IMG/VR virus record: IMGVR_UViG_3300041405_000148
Location: 25,310 to 89,309 of that record
Origin: a virus
Reading direction: 5' to 3' (one strand)
Length of the DNA: 64,000 nucleotides
The translations under genes and the position numbers were made by a program. Under the pieces are notes generated by a model, which was given only the letters and a program-made list of their open reading frames with translations, had not been told where the DNA came from and did no database searches. Shown piece by piece: positions 35,113 through 43,632 of the stretch; within the stretch, counting starts at the first letter, position 1, and every line of letters starts with the position of its first letter.

Positions 35113-35457
35113 ATGGACTATCCAATTACAGGTCAAATTTCTATCGGTGCTTACCATGTATCTGACGAAGATGATTTAATTGACTTTTATGAGTACCTTC
35201 AAAAAACTCATGGTCAAGAGTTCGCAGATGAATTGGCTGAAAAACACCCTGATATTTTTGTAAAAACTTATAGTTTAACTCTGACACAGAAAGAGCTTGA
35301 TGTTCTTCATCTTGTTATTGGTCACTGTATTTCTGAAGAGACAGCTAACATTCAAGAGATGATTGAACCATATGTCTCCCCAGAGTCACTTGACGATTAT
35401 GATCGAGTGGGTTATAATCTTGATTCAGTCGATGGTCTTTGCATCCGTATTAATTAA
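35113..35457 (+). CDS. Hypothetical acidic protein
   Basis: 114 residues. DEDDLIDFYEYLQKTHGQEF is followed by YSLTLTQKELDVLHLVIGHC and an acidic end. AAGGAGTTAAAT precedes the ATG. No known domain. Confidence 0.6.
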   Translation: MDYPITGQISIGAYHVSDEDDLIDFYEYLQKTHGQEFADELAEKHPDIFVKTYSLTLTQKELDVLHLVIGHCISEETANIQEMIEPYVSPESLDDYDRVGYNLDSVDGLCIRIN

Positions 35458-35466
35458 GGAGGTAAA

Positions 35467-35643
35467 ATGAGCAAGATTGATTTACAGCCAACAGAAGAAA
35501 TGATCAGTGCAGGTATTTCTGAACTAATTCAGGTAGACGAATACCGACACCTTTATCACTCTGGAGAAGGCCCCAGTGATGATGAACTTAAAGGTTTAGT
35601 GGTATTTATCTGGCAAGCAATGGTTTCTAAAGTAAATAAATAA
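35467..35643 (+). CDS. Small hypothetical protein upstream of rdgC
   Basis: 58 residues from ATG at 35467, behind AAGGAGGTAAA. Acidic, helical: LQPTEEMISAGISELIQVDE, ending LVVFIWQAMVSKVNK. Probably co-translated with rdgC, which starts 16 bases later. Unknown function. Confidence 0.6.
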   Translation: MSKIDLQPTEEMISAGISELIQVDEYRHLYHSGEGPSDDELKGLVVFIWQAMVSKVNK

Positions 35644-35659
35644 GAGGAGATTTAAAATT

Positions 35660-36592
35660 ATGGCAAAGAACGGACTTTCTAAAGCATTTAACGGTTTTGT
35701 GGTTTATGAGTCAAATGGCGAATACCCAATTGATATCCAAAAGATCCCAACCGTAGAGAATTTTGATTATTTGAAGTATGAAATCGCAGCAGAAGATGAA
35801 GTTTCTTCTATTGGATTTGAACCTGTTATTGAAATGGAAGTGACGACTGACGGTGAACTTGTTCGTGAAGAAGAATATGTGCATTCTGTCGGTACTTTTG
35901 ATGTAATTAAGATCAAACAATCCAAACGAAAGGTTCCTGGGTCAGAGGTTAAAAAGATTGTTTCTGAGAAAACCCGCAAAGCGATTGCTGAAGCAGAAGA
36001 GCGCGGTCAAACGATTAAGGTTAATAAAGAACTTAAAGAAATGTTTAAAGAAGAAGCAATCAAGGAGCTGCTACCTCGCTGCTTTATTGATGAATCCAGC
36101 ACCTTTGTGTTCCTTGACAAAGTTACAGAGAAGCTTTATGTAGCTGTACCTTCTCACAAGAAAGCTGAAGATATTACTGCTTTTATTCGTAAGACTCTGG
36201 GCAGCCTGCCGATCACACCTCTGGTCACAGAGCGTGAGATTGTAAAAGCAATGACACAGTTTGTAACTTCTCAGCTGAATGATAAGATCACCTTAGGCGA
36301 TTTTGTTCAGATGGAAGATGAAGAAGGTGTTGTAGCATGGAAAAAAGAATCACTCTACAACTCTGATGCAAAAGAGCTGATTGAAAATTCCGAAAAGCTG
36401 GTCACAAAACTTGGCCTTAATTTTGATGGCGTAGTTTCTTTTACCATTGACAGTGACTATGTAATCTCAGGTGTTAAGTTTGAGAGTTACGTTACCGCAG
36501 AAGGTCATGACTTCTCATCTACATTCCTGCTGATCGCTAATGAAATCACAGGTGCAGTAAAAGAGCTGTTGAAAGAACTTGGTGAAGAATAA
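35660..36592 (+). CDS. rdgC: RdgC-like recombination-associated DNA-binding protein
   Basis: 310 residues, close to the 303 of E. coli RdgC, which forms a ring around duplex DNA and limits RecA. Matching landmarks: ELLPRCFIDESSTFVFLDKV, then AVPSHKKAEDITAFIRKTLG-SLPITPLV (the host protein has [20 protein letters not shown]), and SEKLVTKLGLNFDG near the end. The first ~100 residues are more divergent. It would modulate recombination on replicating phage DNA. Followed directly by a promoter. Confidence 0.88.
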   Translation: MAKNGLSKAFNGFVVYESNGEYPIDIQKIPTVENFDYLKYEIAAEDEVSSIGFEPVIEMEVTTDGELVREEEYVHSVGTFDVIKIKQSKRKVPGSEVKKIVSEKTRKAIAEAEERGQTIKVNKELKEMFKEEAIKELLPRCFIDESSTFVFLDKVTEKLYVAVPSHKKAEDITAFIRKTLGSLPITPLVTEREIVKAMTQFVTSQLNDKITLGDFVQMEDEEGVVAWKKESLYNSDAKELIENSEKLVTKLGLNFDGVVSFTIDSDYVISGVKFESYVTAEGHDFSSTFLLIANEITGAVKELLKELGEE

Positions 36593-36605
36593 ATTCAAAT
36601 AAATC

Positions 36606-36634
36606 TTGACTCTCAGGCCATCTTTTGATAGGAT
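36606..36634 (+). promoter_or_regulatory. Promoter inside an inverted repeat
   Basis: TTGACT and TAGGAT with a 17-base spacer. GGCCATC and GATGGCC flank and overlap the -10, so a repressor could bind here or the mRNA start could fold. Confidence 0.75.
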
Positions 36635-36663
36635 GGCCTCCTAAACCTCATAGGAGAAACAAA

Positions 36664-36864
36664 ATGAAAAAATTAGCTTTCGTACTTTTAACTCTAGCTG
36701 CTTTCAACGCCTCCGCTGTGAAGATTACACTTACAGATCCTTCAGAAGTTATCACAGGTGATACTAAACTGTGTATTTATGAAGGTCACGGCACTGAAGA
36801 GGTCTATGAGGTTGCAAAGAGTCAAAATTGCCCTTACGCAAAGACTTTTGAGACAGATGAATAA
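36664..36864 (+). CDS. Small exported protein
   Basis: 66 residues from ATG at 36664 after AGGAGAAACAAA. Signal peptide MKKLAFVLLTLAAFNASA, mature start VKITLTDPSEV. Two cysteines (KLCIYEGHG, SQNCPYAKTF) could form one disulphide in the periplasm. It has its own promoter, so it is probably made strongly. Unknown function. Confidence 0.7.
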   Translation: MKKLAFVLLTLAAFNASAVKITLTDPSEVITGDTKLCIYEGHGTEEVYEVAKSQNCPYAKTFETDE

Positions 36865-36879
36865 TAGAAAGGAGGTTTA

Positions 36880-37977
36880 CTGAGTAAATTCGAAACAATC
36901 AGTTTAGAGGATCTTCCTAAGTACATTGATGAAAATACGAAGTTAGTCATTGACTACGATCAAATAGGATATCTTAGCTCCTCTGTCCTGGAGGGGCGTA
37001 AAATAGAAGCTGTACACAAAGCTTCTGGCAGAACTAAAGAGTTTAAGAACAAGACTGAGTTCTGGGGCAGAAAGAAAAACTCTTTAGAGGGAAGTTGGCT
37101 TGGTGATCAGAATGTCATGAGGGAAGCCAAAGGACAAACGCCTTTCACAAGAGAGGATTTTGAGATCCGTGAAGTTCAGGTTGCCCCTGAACTGTCCCAT
37201 GTTCTTTATGCAGCAAAAACAAAAGTTAATACAATTTGTGACCACCTTGGTATTGATAAATATTTCGGTGTTATCGGCAAAGGTGAAACATTTAGGCATG
37301 AACTTGCTTTACCTGAGAAGTACAAATCCAACCGTGAAGAAGCACTCCGTCCAATATTCCTAACAGAAGCCAAAGATTATCTTGTAGAAAAGCATGGTGG
37401 CGAAATCGTTACAGGCATTGAAGCTGATGATCGTTTAACTCAATATGGTTATCAAGGATGGCTTGACTTCAAAAAGACTGGCAAGATCTCTTACCTTCCT
37501 GTTACGATGGATAAAGATAGCAACTCAACACCCTCAATTTATTTCAATCTCTACCGTTCAAACAATGCTTTTAAGCACATCAATCCTATCCTAATAGATG
37601 ATGGAGTTGGTGAACTTTGGATGGATAAAGGTGAAGTGAAAGGTTACGGTGCCAAATGGCTTGCAGTACAGATGTGCAAGGGTGATAGCAGTGACCATGT
37701 TAGACCTTATCAAGACTTTGGTTTAACTTATGGAGATGCTACCTGTTACGCAGACTTTGCTGATGCAACAGACCACAAAGAGCTTTTTACACGTGTCATG
37801 AACCGTTTTAAAGATTGGTTCCCGGACGGTGTGGAGTATGATGCCTGGACAGGTGAACATATGAAGATGTCAGCTGGTCAATGGGCCTCTCTTATGTTCA
37901 AACTCGTTTATATGCAACGTGTCCCACATGATCCTACAACTTTCGCCCGTGTCCTTAAACACTATGGGGTGATTTAA
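36880..37977 (+). CDS. FEN-type 5'-3' exonuclease with apparent CTG start
   Basis: 365 residues. The frame opens after TAG at 36865, and the only start-like codon before the conserved N-terminus is CTG at 36880, four bases after AGGAGG; the first ATG (37117) would remove the metal-binding segment KLVIDYDQIGYLSSSV. Further FEN features are GIEADDRLTQYGYQGW (acidic metal site) and QMCKGDSSDHVRPYQDFG-LTYGDA (helix-turn DNA-binding region). It would remove RNA primers and flaps. It overlaps the RuvC-like gene by one base. Confidence 0.78.
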   Translation: MSKFETISLEDLPKYIDENTKLVIDYDQIGYLSSSVLEGRKIEAVHKASGRTKEFKNKTEFWGRKKNSLEGSWLGDQNVMREAKGQTPFTREDFEIREVQVAPELSHVLYAAKTKVNTICDHLGIDKYFGVIGKGETFRHELALPEKYKSNREEALRPIFLTEAKDYLVEKHGGEIVTGIEADDRLTQYGYQGWLDFKKTGKISYLPVTMDKDSNSTPSIYFNLYRSNNAFKHINPILIDDGVGELWMDKGEVKGYGAKWLAVQMCKGDSSDHVRPYQDFGLTYGDATCYADFADATDHKELFTRVMNRFKDWFPDGVEYDAWTGEHMKMSAGQWASLMFKLVYMQRVPHDPTTFARVLKHYGVI

Positions 37978-38549
37978 TGTTGATATTAGGCATAGACCAG
38001 TCGATGAGCCATTGTGCAGCCGTTCTTACGGAGGACGGTATCGCCATAGAAAAACATGTATTTAGAACAGGTAGTTCAGGGTCAAAAACCAAAAGCAAAG
38101 GTGTTGTTTACTTCGATACCCAAGTTGAACAGATTATCTACATTATAGATAATCTTGTTGATCTGATCAACCGAATTAAGCCTGACGCTATTGTTCTGGA
38201 GTCTCTTTCTTTTGCGTCTGTAGGGAATGCAACAAGAACCCTTGCCGGTCTTTACTTCTGTATTATGTATCAACTTTATAAACTTGGTTACGGTGATAAA
38301 GTTCATCATTTAGCACCAACATCAATTAAGAGTTGGGCCAGGAATAAACTTCCTGAAGAACAGCAAACAGAGTTGAATAAGAAAGGAAAGAAGATAAAGA
38401 AAAAGATGGAGAAAAAAGATATGATTCAGGTAACTGAAATACTTGACTCAGAACTCCTAAAAGGGTATACTCTCGTGGCTGGTAAAGCAGACATAGCTGA
38501 TGCATTTATTCTTGCTAAATGTTATGAGGAAAGACAGGAGGAAAAATAG
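37977..38549 (+). CDS. RuvC-like Holliday-junction resolvase
   Basis: 190 residues. RNase H-fold acidic residues: LILGIDQSMSHCAAV (Asp7), AIVLESLSFA (Glu), and AGKADIADAFILAKC (paired Asp). A basic stretch (KKGKKIKKKMEKKDM) inside is typical of phage and poxvirus resolvases. It would cut branched DNA before packaging. Its stop codon overlaps the possible start of the endonuclease VII-like gene, in the -1 frame. Confidence 0.82.
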   Translation: MLILGIDQSMSHCAAVLTEDGIAIEKHVFRTGSSGSKTKSKGVVYFDTQVEQIIYIIDNLVDLINRIKPDAIVLESLSFASVGNATRTLAGLYFCIMYQLYKLGYGDKVHHLAPTSIKSWARNKLPEEQQTELNKKGKKIKKKMEKKDMIQVTEILDSELLKGYTLVAGKADIADAFILAKCYEERQEEK

Positions 38550-39103
38550 TCTTTAAAAGGAAAAGAAGAGCTGTTAAATCTGTTACAAAAACGGCTAAGA
38601 AGCGAAGAGAAAGTATACCTCTTAACCCTAAATACTGGTTGAAAAACACAACAGAAGTTAGACTTTGGTCAGAAGCAAACAAACCTGCCGATGGCCTTTG
38701 TCCTGTGTTGAGATATCAACCTACAAGGTGGACATGTGATCATGACCACTTTGACTTGAAGGTGAGAGGTATGTTGTCCCAGCCTGCTAATACGTGGGAA
38801 GGATATGTAGTGAAATACTTCCAAAAGTACTGTTCAAATTACACTGAGATATCAATATCAGAAGCCCTAAGAAATCTTGCCGATTACCTTGAGACAACTT
38901 ACTGGATGGATAATAAACTCCATCACAGGGGAGTTGAGACTCAAAGGAAATATTTGGAGAGACTTAAAAAAGAGACAATAGCTATTGCAGCTAAAAAAGA
39001 TTTTGATCTTATTCTCGATTGTGAAGAAATGTCTAAAGAGCAGATGATTGTTGAGTACTTGAAGGAATTCATTAAAAAATATGAGGAGACTGTATGGGAC
39101 TGA
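38546..39103 (+). CDS. Endonuclease VII-like nuclease, start unusual (ATA or frameshift)
   Basis: 186 residues if read from ATA at 38546, four bases after AGGAGG; the first ordinary start is TTG at 38639, which has no ribosome site and loses a basic N-terminus (FKRKRRAVKSVTKTAKKRRE). The core GLCPVLRYQPTRWTCDHDHF-DLKVRGML and NTWEGYVVKYFQKYCSNY match the DHDH/His-Me motif of T4 endonuclease VII. It would resolve branched DNA with the RuvC-like protein. A -1 slip on AAAAA at the ruvC stop would also give a fusion. Confidence 0.68.
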   Translation: MVFKRKRRAVKSVTKTAKKRRESIPLNPKYWLKNTTEVRLWSEANKPADGLCPVLRYQPTRWTCDHDHFDLKVRGMLSQPANTWEGYVVKYFQKYCSNYTEISISEALRNLADYLETTYWMDNKLHHRGVETQRKYLERLKKETIAIAAKKDFDLILDCEEMSKEQMIVEYLKEFIKKYEETVWD

Positions 39104-39342
39104 ATAAAGTAGACGAAAGTTTGACAAGCAATAATGATTTACCAGTTATGGAGTTTATTTATACAAACTGGAAAGGTCAAACAACTAACAGACGTATTCA
39201 AAATCCTACACTGTGGTATGGTGAGAGTAAGTACCATAAAGGAGCACAATGGTTCTTTCATGCATTTGATTTGGAGAAAGATGACTTCCGTGATTTCGCA
39301 GTTGCAGACATCTTAACTTTCGTAGATAATAAAGGGGTATAA
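39094..39342 (+). CDS. Small WYL-like protein
   Basis: 82 residues, overlapping the nuclease gene by 10 bases. MEFIYTNWKGQTTNRRI, LWYGESKYHKGAQWFFHAFD and RDFAVADILTF follow the layout of small WYL-type domains that sense nucleic acids or nucleotides. No DNA-binding domain is fused, so it may act as a partner or ligand sensor. Confidence 0.6.
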   Translation: MGLNKVDESLTSNNDLPVMEFIYTNWKGQTTNRRIQNPTLWYGESKYHKGAQWFFHAFDLEKDDFRDFAVADILTFVDNKGV

Positions 39343-40317
39343 ATGAGGTTAGAGCAATCCATCATAGATTTAGTTGTAAAATATTTACAAGACGGAAGCA
39401 CCTCAAAAAGGGGTATTGCCAGAGAAATTTTTGGCAAGGACAGTAAAGAGTCAACAGTTCGACACATTGAGAAAAAATACTTCTCACCAGTTGACCTCAC
39501 AGTTGAAAAAAGCTATCTTGAAGGTGTCCAGAGTGATTACACTAAAGCTAAAATACTTGTTCTTGACATTGAGACTGCACCAATCCTTGGTCATGTCTGG
39601 TCTCTTTGGAATAACAATTTAGGTTTGAATCAAATTGACACTGATTGGTACATCCTGTCTTTCACTGCTAAGTGGGCACACGAAGGTGAAGAGGATGTTA
39701 TTTACATGGACAAGCGTGAGACGTTTGATAATGAAGATGACACTGAGATGCTGAAGGTACTGTGGGATCTACTCAATGAAGCAGATTTTGTGCTTGGACA
39801 GAACATCAGAAAGTTTGATATGAAAAAGATCAATGCCAGATTCATTTTAAATGGGTTTCCTAAACCTTCCACCTACCGTCAGATCGATACTCTGTTGATT
39901 GCAAAATCGCTATTCGGATTTACTTCTAATAAGCTGGAGTACATGACCGATAAGCTGTGCAAGAAATATAAAAAGAAAAAACATCTGAAGTTCCCAGGGC
40001 ACACTCTGTGGAGTGAATGTTTAAAAGGTAACATTGAAGCCTGGGATGAAATGAAAGAATACAATATCTTTGACGTTCTTTCTAACCAAGAGTTGTATGA
40101 AGTGTTTATGCCTTGGGATGCTAAACTTCCAAACTTCGATTTGTATGTTGACGAAGAGCTGGATATGTCAGAGTGGGTTGAAGATGGTTTCCATATGACC
40201 AACTTAGGTAAGTACCAACGTTACCGTCATGTTGTAACAGGGCAGCAACGTCGCGGTCGTGAGAATCTTCTTTCTCCAGAGAAAAGAAAGTCTCTTCTGG
40301 CAAATATTGTAGATTAA
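39343..40317 (+). CDS. RNase H-fold 3'-5' exonuclease (DnaQ/YprB-like)
   Basis: 324 residues. An N-terminal ~65-residue helix-turn-helix-like part (STSKRGIAREIFGKDSKES) precedes the exonuclease: KILVLDIETAPILGHVWSLW (Exo I), DFVLGQNIRKFDMKKINARF (Exo II) and EYNIFDVLSNQELYE (Exo III). It would proofread or degrade DNA. No polymerase is fused. Ends at a strong terminator. Confidence 0.85.
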   Translation: MRLEQSIIDLVVKYLQDGSTSKRGIAREIFGKDSKESTVRHIEKKYFSPVDLTVEKSYLEGVQSDYTKAKILVLDIETAPILGHVWSLWNNNLGLNQIDTDWYILSFTAKWAHEGEEDVIYMDKRETFDNEDDTEMLKVLWDLLNEADFVLGQNIRKFDMKKINARFILNGFPKPSTYRQIDTLLIAKSLFGFTSNKLEYMTDKLCKKYKKKKHLKFPGHTLWSECLKGNIEAWDEMKEYNIFDVLSNQELYEVFMPWDAKLPNFDLYVDEELDMSEWVEDGFHMTNLGKYQRYRHVVTGQQRRGRENLLSPEKRKSLLANIVD

Positions 40318-40322
40318 TTATG

Positions 40323-40345
40323 AGGGGCGAAAGCCCCTTTGTTTT
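40323..40345 (+). terminator. Terminator after the exonuclease gene
   Basis: GGGGC-GAAA-GCCCC followed by TTTGTTTT. Confidence 0.85.
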
Positions 40346-40356
40346 AAGGAGGTTTT

Positions 40357-40740
40357 ATGACTAATGCACTAGATACACAGATTGATGGCAATCATTATAA
40401 AGATCAGAAGATGCAGCCTTTAGAGTTGGCTTACCGTGTGAACGGCAGTCCCTGCTTCACTAAGCTCGCAAAGTATGCAAGTCGTAGAAAAGTTGACCGG
40501 TTAGGTGATCTTAATAAAGCAATTCATTGCATTCAACTGGAAAAGGAGTTAACCTTACTTTGTGGGAATTCATACGAAAAGCTAAGGGTTGTAGAGCCTT
40601 TTTTCCATAAAATTCTTTGTGAATTTACTGAAGATGAGGATTTGTTTTCCGCTCTATACCATATGTATTACTCCAATTATGATCTAGCCATTCGAAGCAT
40701 AGAGAGTATTATTCAACAGGAGTTCCCAAATGAAGCCTAA
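40357..40740 (+). CDS. DUF3310-like protein
   Basis: 127 residues. DGNHYKDQKMQPLELAYRVN, then FTKLAKYASRRKVDRLGDLN-KAIHCI, matches the DUF3310 signature of small phage proteins of unknown role, often near nucleotide-metabolism genes. The C-terminal ~60 residues are an extra helical part. AAGGAGGTTTT precedes ATG. It overlaps the HAD gene by 11 bases. Confidence 0.7.
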   Translation: MTNALDTQIDGNHYKDQKMQPLELAYRVNGSPCFTKLAKYASRRKVDRLGDLNKAIHCIQLEKELTLLCGNSYEKLRVVEPFFHKILCEFTEDEDLFSALYHMYYSNYDLAIRSIESIIQQEFPNEA

Positions 40741-41299
40741 ATTCATTGTTGCCTGGGATGTTGACTTGACCTTCTACCCAACAGACATTACCTGGTTGAA
40801 GTGGTTGAATGAAGTGTGCGGGACCTCCCGCACTATGGAAGACTGCCTTTTTGATTACCAGACAGGTTACCACTTCCCTGAGTTCGAAAAACTTGAAGTA
40901 AAGGCTATGGACTTCTGGCGTAACCCAACACTATATGATACGATCCGACCTGTGGAAGGCGCTGTAGAAGCAGCAGAGATGATTGTTGGTGCTGGTGGTG
41001 CAATTAGTTGGAATAGTTATTGCAAGGCAGGTCACTTTGGTAGTAAAGTTAGGGCCATCAAACGTGACACACCGTTTGCACCTTTGGGTGAACTACATAG
41101 TTTCTATGCTACCAAAGAGAAAGGTGGCGTTATCTGTGACTTTGCTATTGACGACAGATTCAAGCATCTGGCACAGTACCCGGACAATGTAGTTAAGATC
41201 CACTACGACACACCTTGGCAAGAAGAGTTCAGTTGTCCTGTTGATCTAAAAAGCAACAATTACAAAGAGATAGCAGAATTTATCATTGACTTGGTATAA
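40730..41299 (+). CDS. HAD-family 5'-nucleotidase-like phosphatase
   Basis: 189 residues. FIVAWDVDLTFYPTDITWL carries the DxDxT-type nucleophile motif (DVDLT), followed by GAISWNSYCKAGHFGSKVRA (motif II-like) and CDFAIDDRFKHLAQYP (acidic motif IV). Likely removes phosphate from nucleotides and feeds the dNTP genes that follow. Its start overlaps DUF3310, so the two are co-translated. Confidence 0.75.
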   Translation: MKPKFIVAWDVDLTFYPTDITWLKWLNEVCGTSRTMEDCLFDYQTGYHFPEFEKLEVKAMDFWRNPTLYDTIRPVEGAVEAAEMIVGAGGAISWNSYCKAGHFGSKVRAIKRDTPFAPLGELHSFYATKEKGGVICDFAIDDRFKHLAQYPDNVVKIHYDTPWQEEFSCPVDLKSNNYKEIAEFIIDLV

Positions 41300-41311
41300 A
41301 AAGAGGTTAGA

Positions 41312-41485
41312 ATGGGTTGTTATGAAGAGGATGAGGTAGTTCAAATCTTAGCTAAAGGTACTAATACAGTTCTTTATGAAGTGAAGATGACAGCTAAGAC
41401 TTGTTCACAAATGTTTGTTAGGTTGGTGTTCTTCAAGTATGGTTTAGAAAAAGGTACTTACAGTCACAGAAAAAAGAGGAGTTGA
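41312..41485 (+). CDS. Small hypothetical protein
   Basis: 57 residues from ATG at 41312 behind AGAGGTTAG. MGCYEEDEVVQILAKGT, then a beta-like stretch and basic end (GTYSHRKKRS). Unknown function. Confidence 0.55.
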   Translation: MGCYEEDEVVQILAKGTNTVLYEVKMTAKTCSQMFVRLVFFKYGLEKGTYSHRKKRS

Positions 41486-41487
41486 GA

Positions 41488-41661
41488 ATGAAAATTAACA
41501 TTCAGTATATCTTTACAGAAGAAGATAAAAATGACGAAGATTTATGTAGTTTTATTGATTATTTAGATAGACTAGGTAGTGAGTTTATTTGTGAAGTTAT
41601 TGCAGACTCTGATTATTATAACCAGATTGATGTTTCAGGTGAAGACAAGGTGGAGAAATAA
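41488..41661 (+). CDS. Small acidic hypothetical protein
   Basis: 57 residues from ATG at 41488, behind AGAGGAGTTG; acidic (FTEEDKNDEDLCSFIDYLD). The stop overlaps the thyX start (TAATG), which suggests translational coupling. Unknown function. Confidence 0.58.
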   Translation: MKINIQYIFTEEDKNDEDLCSFIDYLDRLGSEFICEVIADSDYYNQIDVSGEDKVEK

Positions 41662-42686
41662 TGTATTTAGCAGAAGTGGAAGGTAAAGGTGGTATTAATA
41701 CAAAACTGGTGGCATACTCAGTTTCCCCAGAAGGTAAAAAGATTGCAACATTTGAACTGACTTATCATAGATACATTCATGGTGAGTTTATGACACACCG
41801 CTTATTTAGCCGCAATGCAATGAGTTCTCGTGCTGTTCCTGTGAACAAGATGTTGGACATTATCCGTGAATCTCCAGCCATGCCTATCCACTGGGGTAAA
41901 AATCAACCAGGAATGCAGGCTAAAGAAGAGCATGATGCAGAGGTTATCGTTTCTGACTATGATGGCGACGATTGGCCTATATCTAAAGAACGAGCTTGGG
42001 AGTTGGCAAGTAATCATTCTGTGAGGATGGCTGAATGCTTTGCAGAAGCTGGGTATCACAAACAGATTGTAAACCGTTTGGTTGAACCCTTCCAAATGAT
42101 GAAGACTGTCATGACAGCAACAGAACTGGATAACTTTTTCTGGTTACGTTTAGATGAAGATGCACAGCCAGAGATCTTTGAACTGGCTCGTTGTATTCGT
42201 GAATGTTTGGAAAAGTCTGAACCCCAACCACTTCAGCCAGGGGAATGGCATACACCGTATGTATACCAAAAACACTCAAAGTCAACTGGCATTCATTACT
42301 TTATTTACGATGAAAAAGGTCAACAAAAATTCATTACTAAAGATGAAGCCCTTGCAATCTCTTCGTCATGTTGTGCTCAGGTCTCTTACCGTAATCTTGA
42401 CAACACATATGAGAAAGCAATGGCAATTTATGGTCGTCTACTAAGTGGTGCTAAAGTACATGCATCTCCTTTCGAGCATCAGGCCACGCCGATGGCAAAG
42501 AGGGATCTATCAGGCATAAAATCTGAGAGAGGTGCAGTCAATTTCCAACCTATCCCAGACTCTTGGGAGAAAGGTATTACTCATGTTGATCGTGAGGGTA
42601 ATTTCTGGTCTGCAAACTTCAAGGGCTGGGTACAACACCGACAACTCCTGGACAACCACAATTGCACAGATTATGTACCAGAGTAA
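41661..42686 (+). CDS. thyX: Flavin-dependent thymidylate synthase
   Basis: 341 residues, longer than typical ThyX (~220-270). The core signature is FMTHRLFSRNAMSSRAVP, a variant of the RHR-x7-S motif that binds dUMP and FAD; QIVNRLVEPFQMMKTVMTAT and SCCAQVSYRN with HASPFEHQ follow. It makes dTMP from dUMP. The window has no ThyA. Sits in a nucleotide-supply run with the HAD enzyme and the nrd genes. Confidence 0.85.
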   Translation: MYLAEVEGKGGINTKLVAYSVSPEGKKIATFELTYHRYIHGEFMTHRLFSRNAMSSRAVPVNKMLDIIRESPAMPIHWGKNQPGMQAKEEHDAEVIVSDYDGDDWPISKERAWELASNHSVRMAECFAEAGYHKQIVNRLVEPFQMMKTVMTATELDNFFWLRLDEDAQPEIFELARCIRECLEKSEPQPLQPGEWHTPYVYQKHSKSTGIHYFIYDEKGQQKFITKDEALAISSSCCAQVSYRNLDNTYEKAMAIYGRLLSGAKVHASPFEHQATPMAKRDLSGIKSERGAVNFQPIPDSWEKGITHVDREGNFWSANFKGWVQHRQLLDNHNCTDYVPE

Positions 42687-42711
42687 CTTAAGGGTTTTGT
42701 AAAGATATTTC

Positions 42712-42741
42712 TTGACTTGAAGTAACATATTGAGTTATTAT
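42712..42741 (+). promoter_or_regulatory. Promoter with leader stem-loops before the 42836 gene
   Basis: TTGACT, 17- or 18-base spacer, TTATTAT. The transcript begins with a 7-bp stem-loop GGACTGG/CCAGTCC (42746-42765), and a second hairpin AAAGTGAT/ATCACTTT lies at 42796-42813. Confidence 0.72.
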
Positions 42742-42835
42742 TCACGGACTGGAAACGACCAGTCCAATAATTAGAAACAATGTAGTCAGACTTAGAAAGT
42801 GATAGATCACTTTGCGGTCATAAGAGGAGATAAGC

Positions 42836-43348
42836 ATGGAAAAGATTAAAACTTCAGGTTTCACCAGTACAACTCTGGCATCTGTTACAATTGATACACT
42901 GAAAAACACACCAATCTGGAAAAAACACGTTAACGCTAACGGTGTTATCATTCCTGTCAAAAACTCTCAAGGCCACCTCTACACTGCACGTGAAGAAGAT
43001 TTGGTAAGAGCAGCACTTTATGCTTTAGGTTATGATGAAAAAGCTGAACAAGGTTTCACTAAACGCCGTGGGACTTACGTTGTACGTAGCTCAAAGGATT
43101 CTACTAAAGGTGTAGTCACCCAGATTTATGATTTCCGTGTTCGAAAGGGACACTCTATGGAAACATTCTTTATGCGTAATAGTTTTGTACACATTGACGC
43201 CGAACAATCTAATGAGTTTATTGACTTGGCAGGATATGGTCTCGAATATTACGAAATTACCCCACGAAAGTCTGACAAACGTGATCAAGATAATGACCTA
43301 ACTTCACAAGCTGCTGATAGTTCAGAATCTTTTGCGACTGTAGCATAA
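42836..43348 (+). CDS. Hypothetical protein with its own strong promoter and leader
   Basis: 170 residues. Mixed alpha/beta core (LYTAREEDLVRAALYALGYD, RGTYVVRSSKDSTKG, MRNSFVHIDAEQSNEFIDLA) and a disordered end (DNDLTSQAADSSESFATVA). The promoter, two hairpins in the leader and AGAGGAG suggest strong, stable expression. No domain recognised; it may be an abundant DNA-binding or host-takeover protein. Confidence 0.65.
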   Translation: MEKIKTSGFTSTTLASVTIDTLKNTPIWKKHVNANGVIIPVKNSQGHLYTAREEDLVRAALYALGYDEKAEQGFTKRRGTYVVRSSKDSTKGVVTQIYDFRVRKGHSMETFFMRNSFVHIDAEQSNEFIDLAGYGLEYYEITPRKSDKRDQDNDLTSQAADSSESFATVA

Positions 43349-43362
43349 ATAGCAGAGGTTTT

Positions 43363-43608
43363 ATGGATTTGAATAGCAACCAAAATTATGATAAAATGGA
43401 AACTCTAGAAGATGTTTTAATTAAAGTAGAGAAAGAACCATACCTGTCCAGTAAAAGAAAGAAAGCAAGAGAGACAGCTCTAACCAAAGGTTTCACTGAT
43501 GAATACCATATGGAAGGTTGGTTATATTTTAACAGATTGGATTCAGAGCAATACTCTGGTTATGATGTTGATCTACTTCATATGACATCCTCAGGTGAGA
43601 GTTATTAA
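43363..43608 (+). CDS. Hypothetical protein
   Basis: 81 residues, with a basic patch (LSSKRKKARETALTKGF) and a short acidic/aromatic end. Follows the previous gene by 14 bases. Unknown function. Confidence 0.58.
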   Translation: MDLNSNQNYDKMETLEDVLIKVEKEPYLSSKRKKARETALTKGFTDEYHMEGWLYFNRLDSEQYSGYDVDLLHMTSSGESY

Positions 43609-43632
43609 ATAAAATTAATTCAGGAGATTTAA

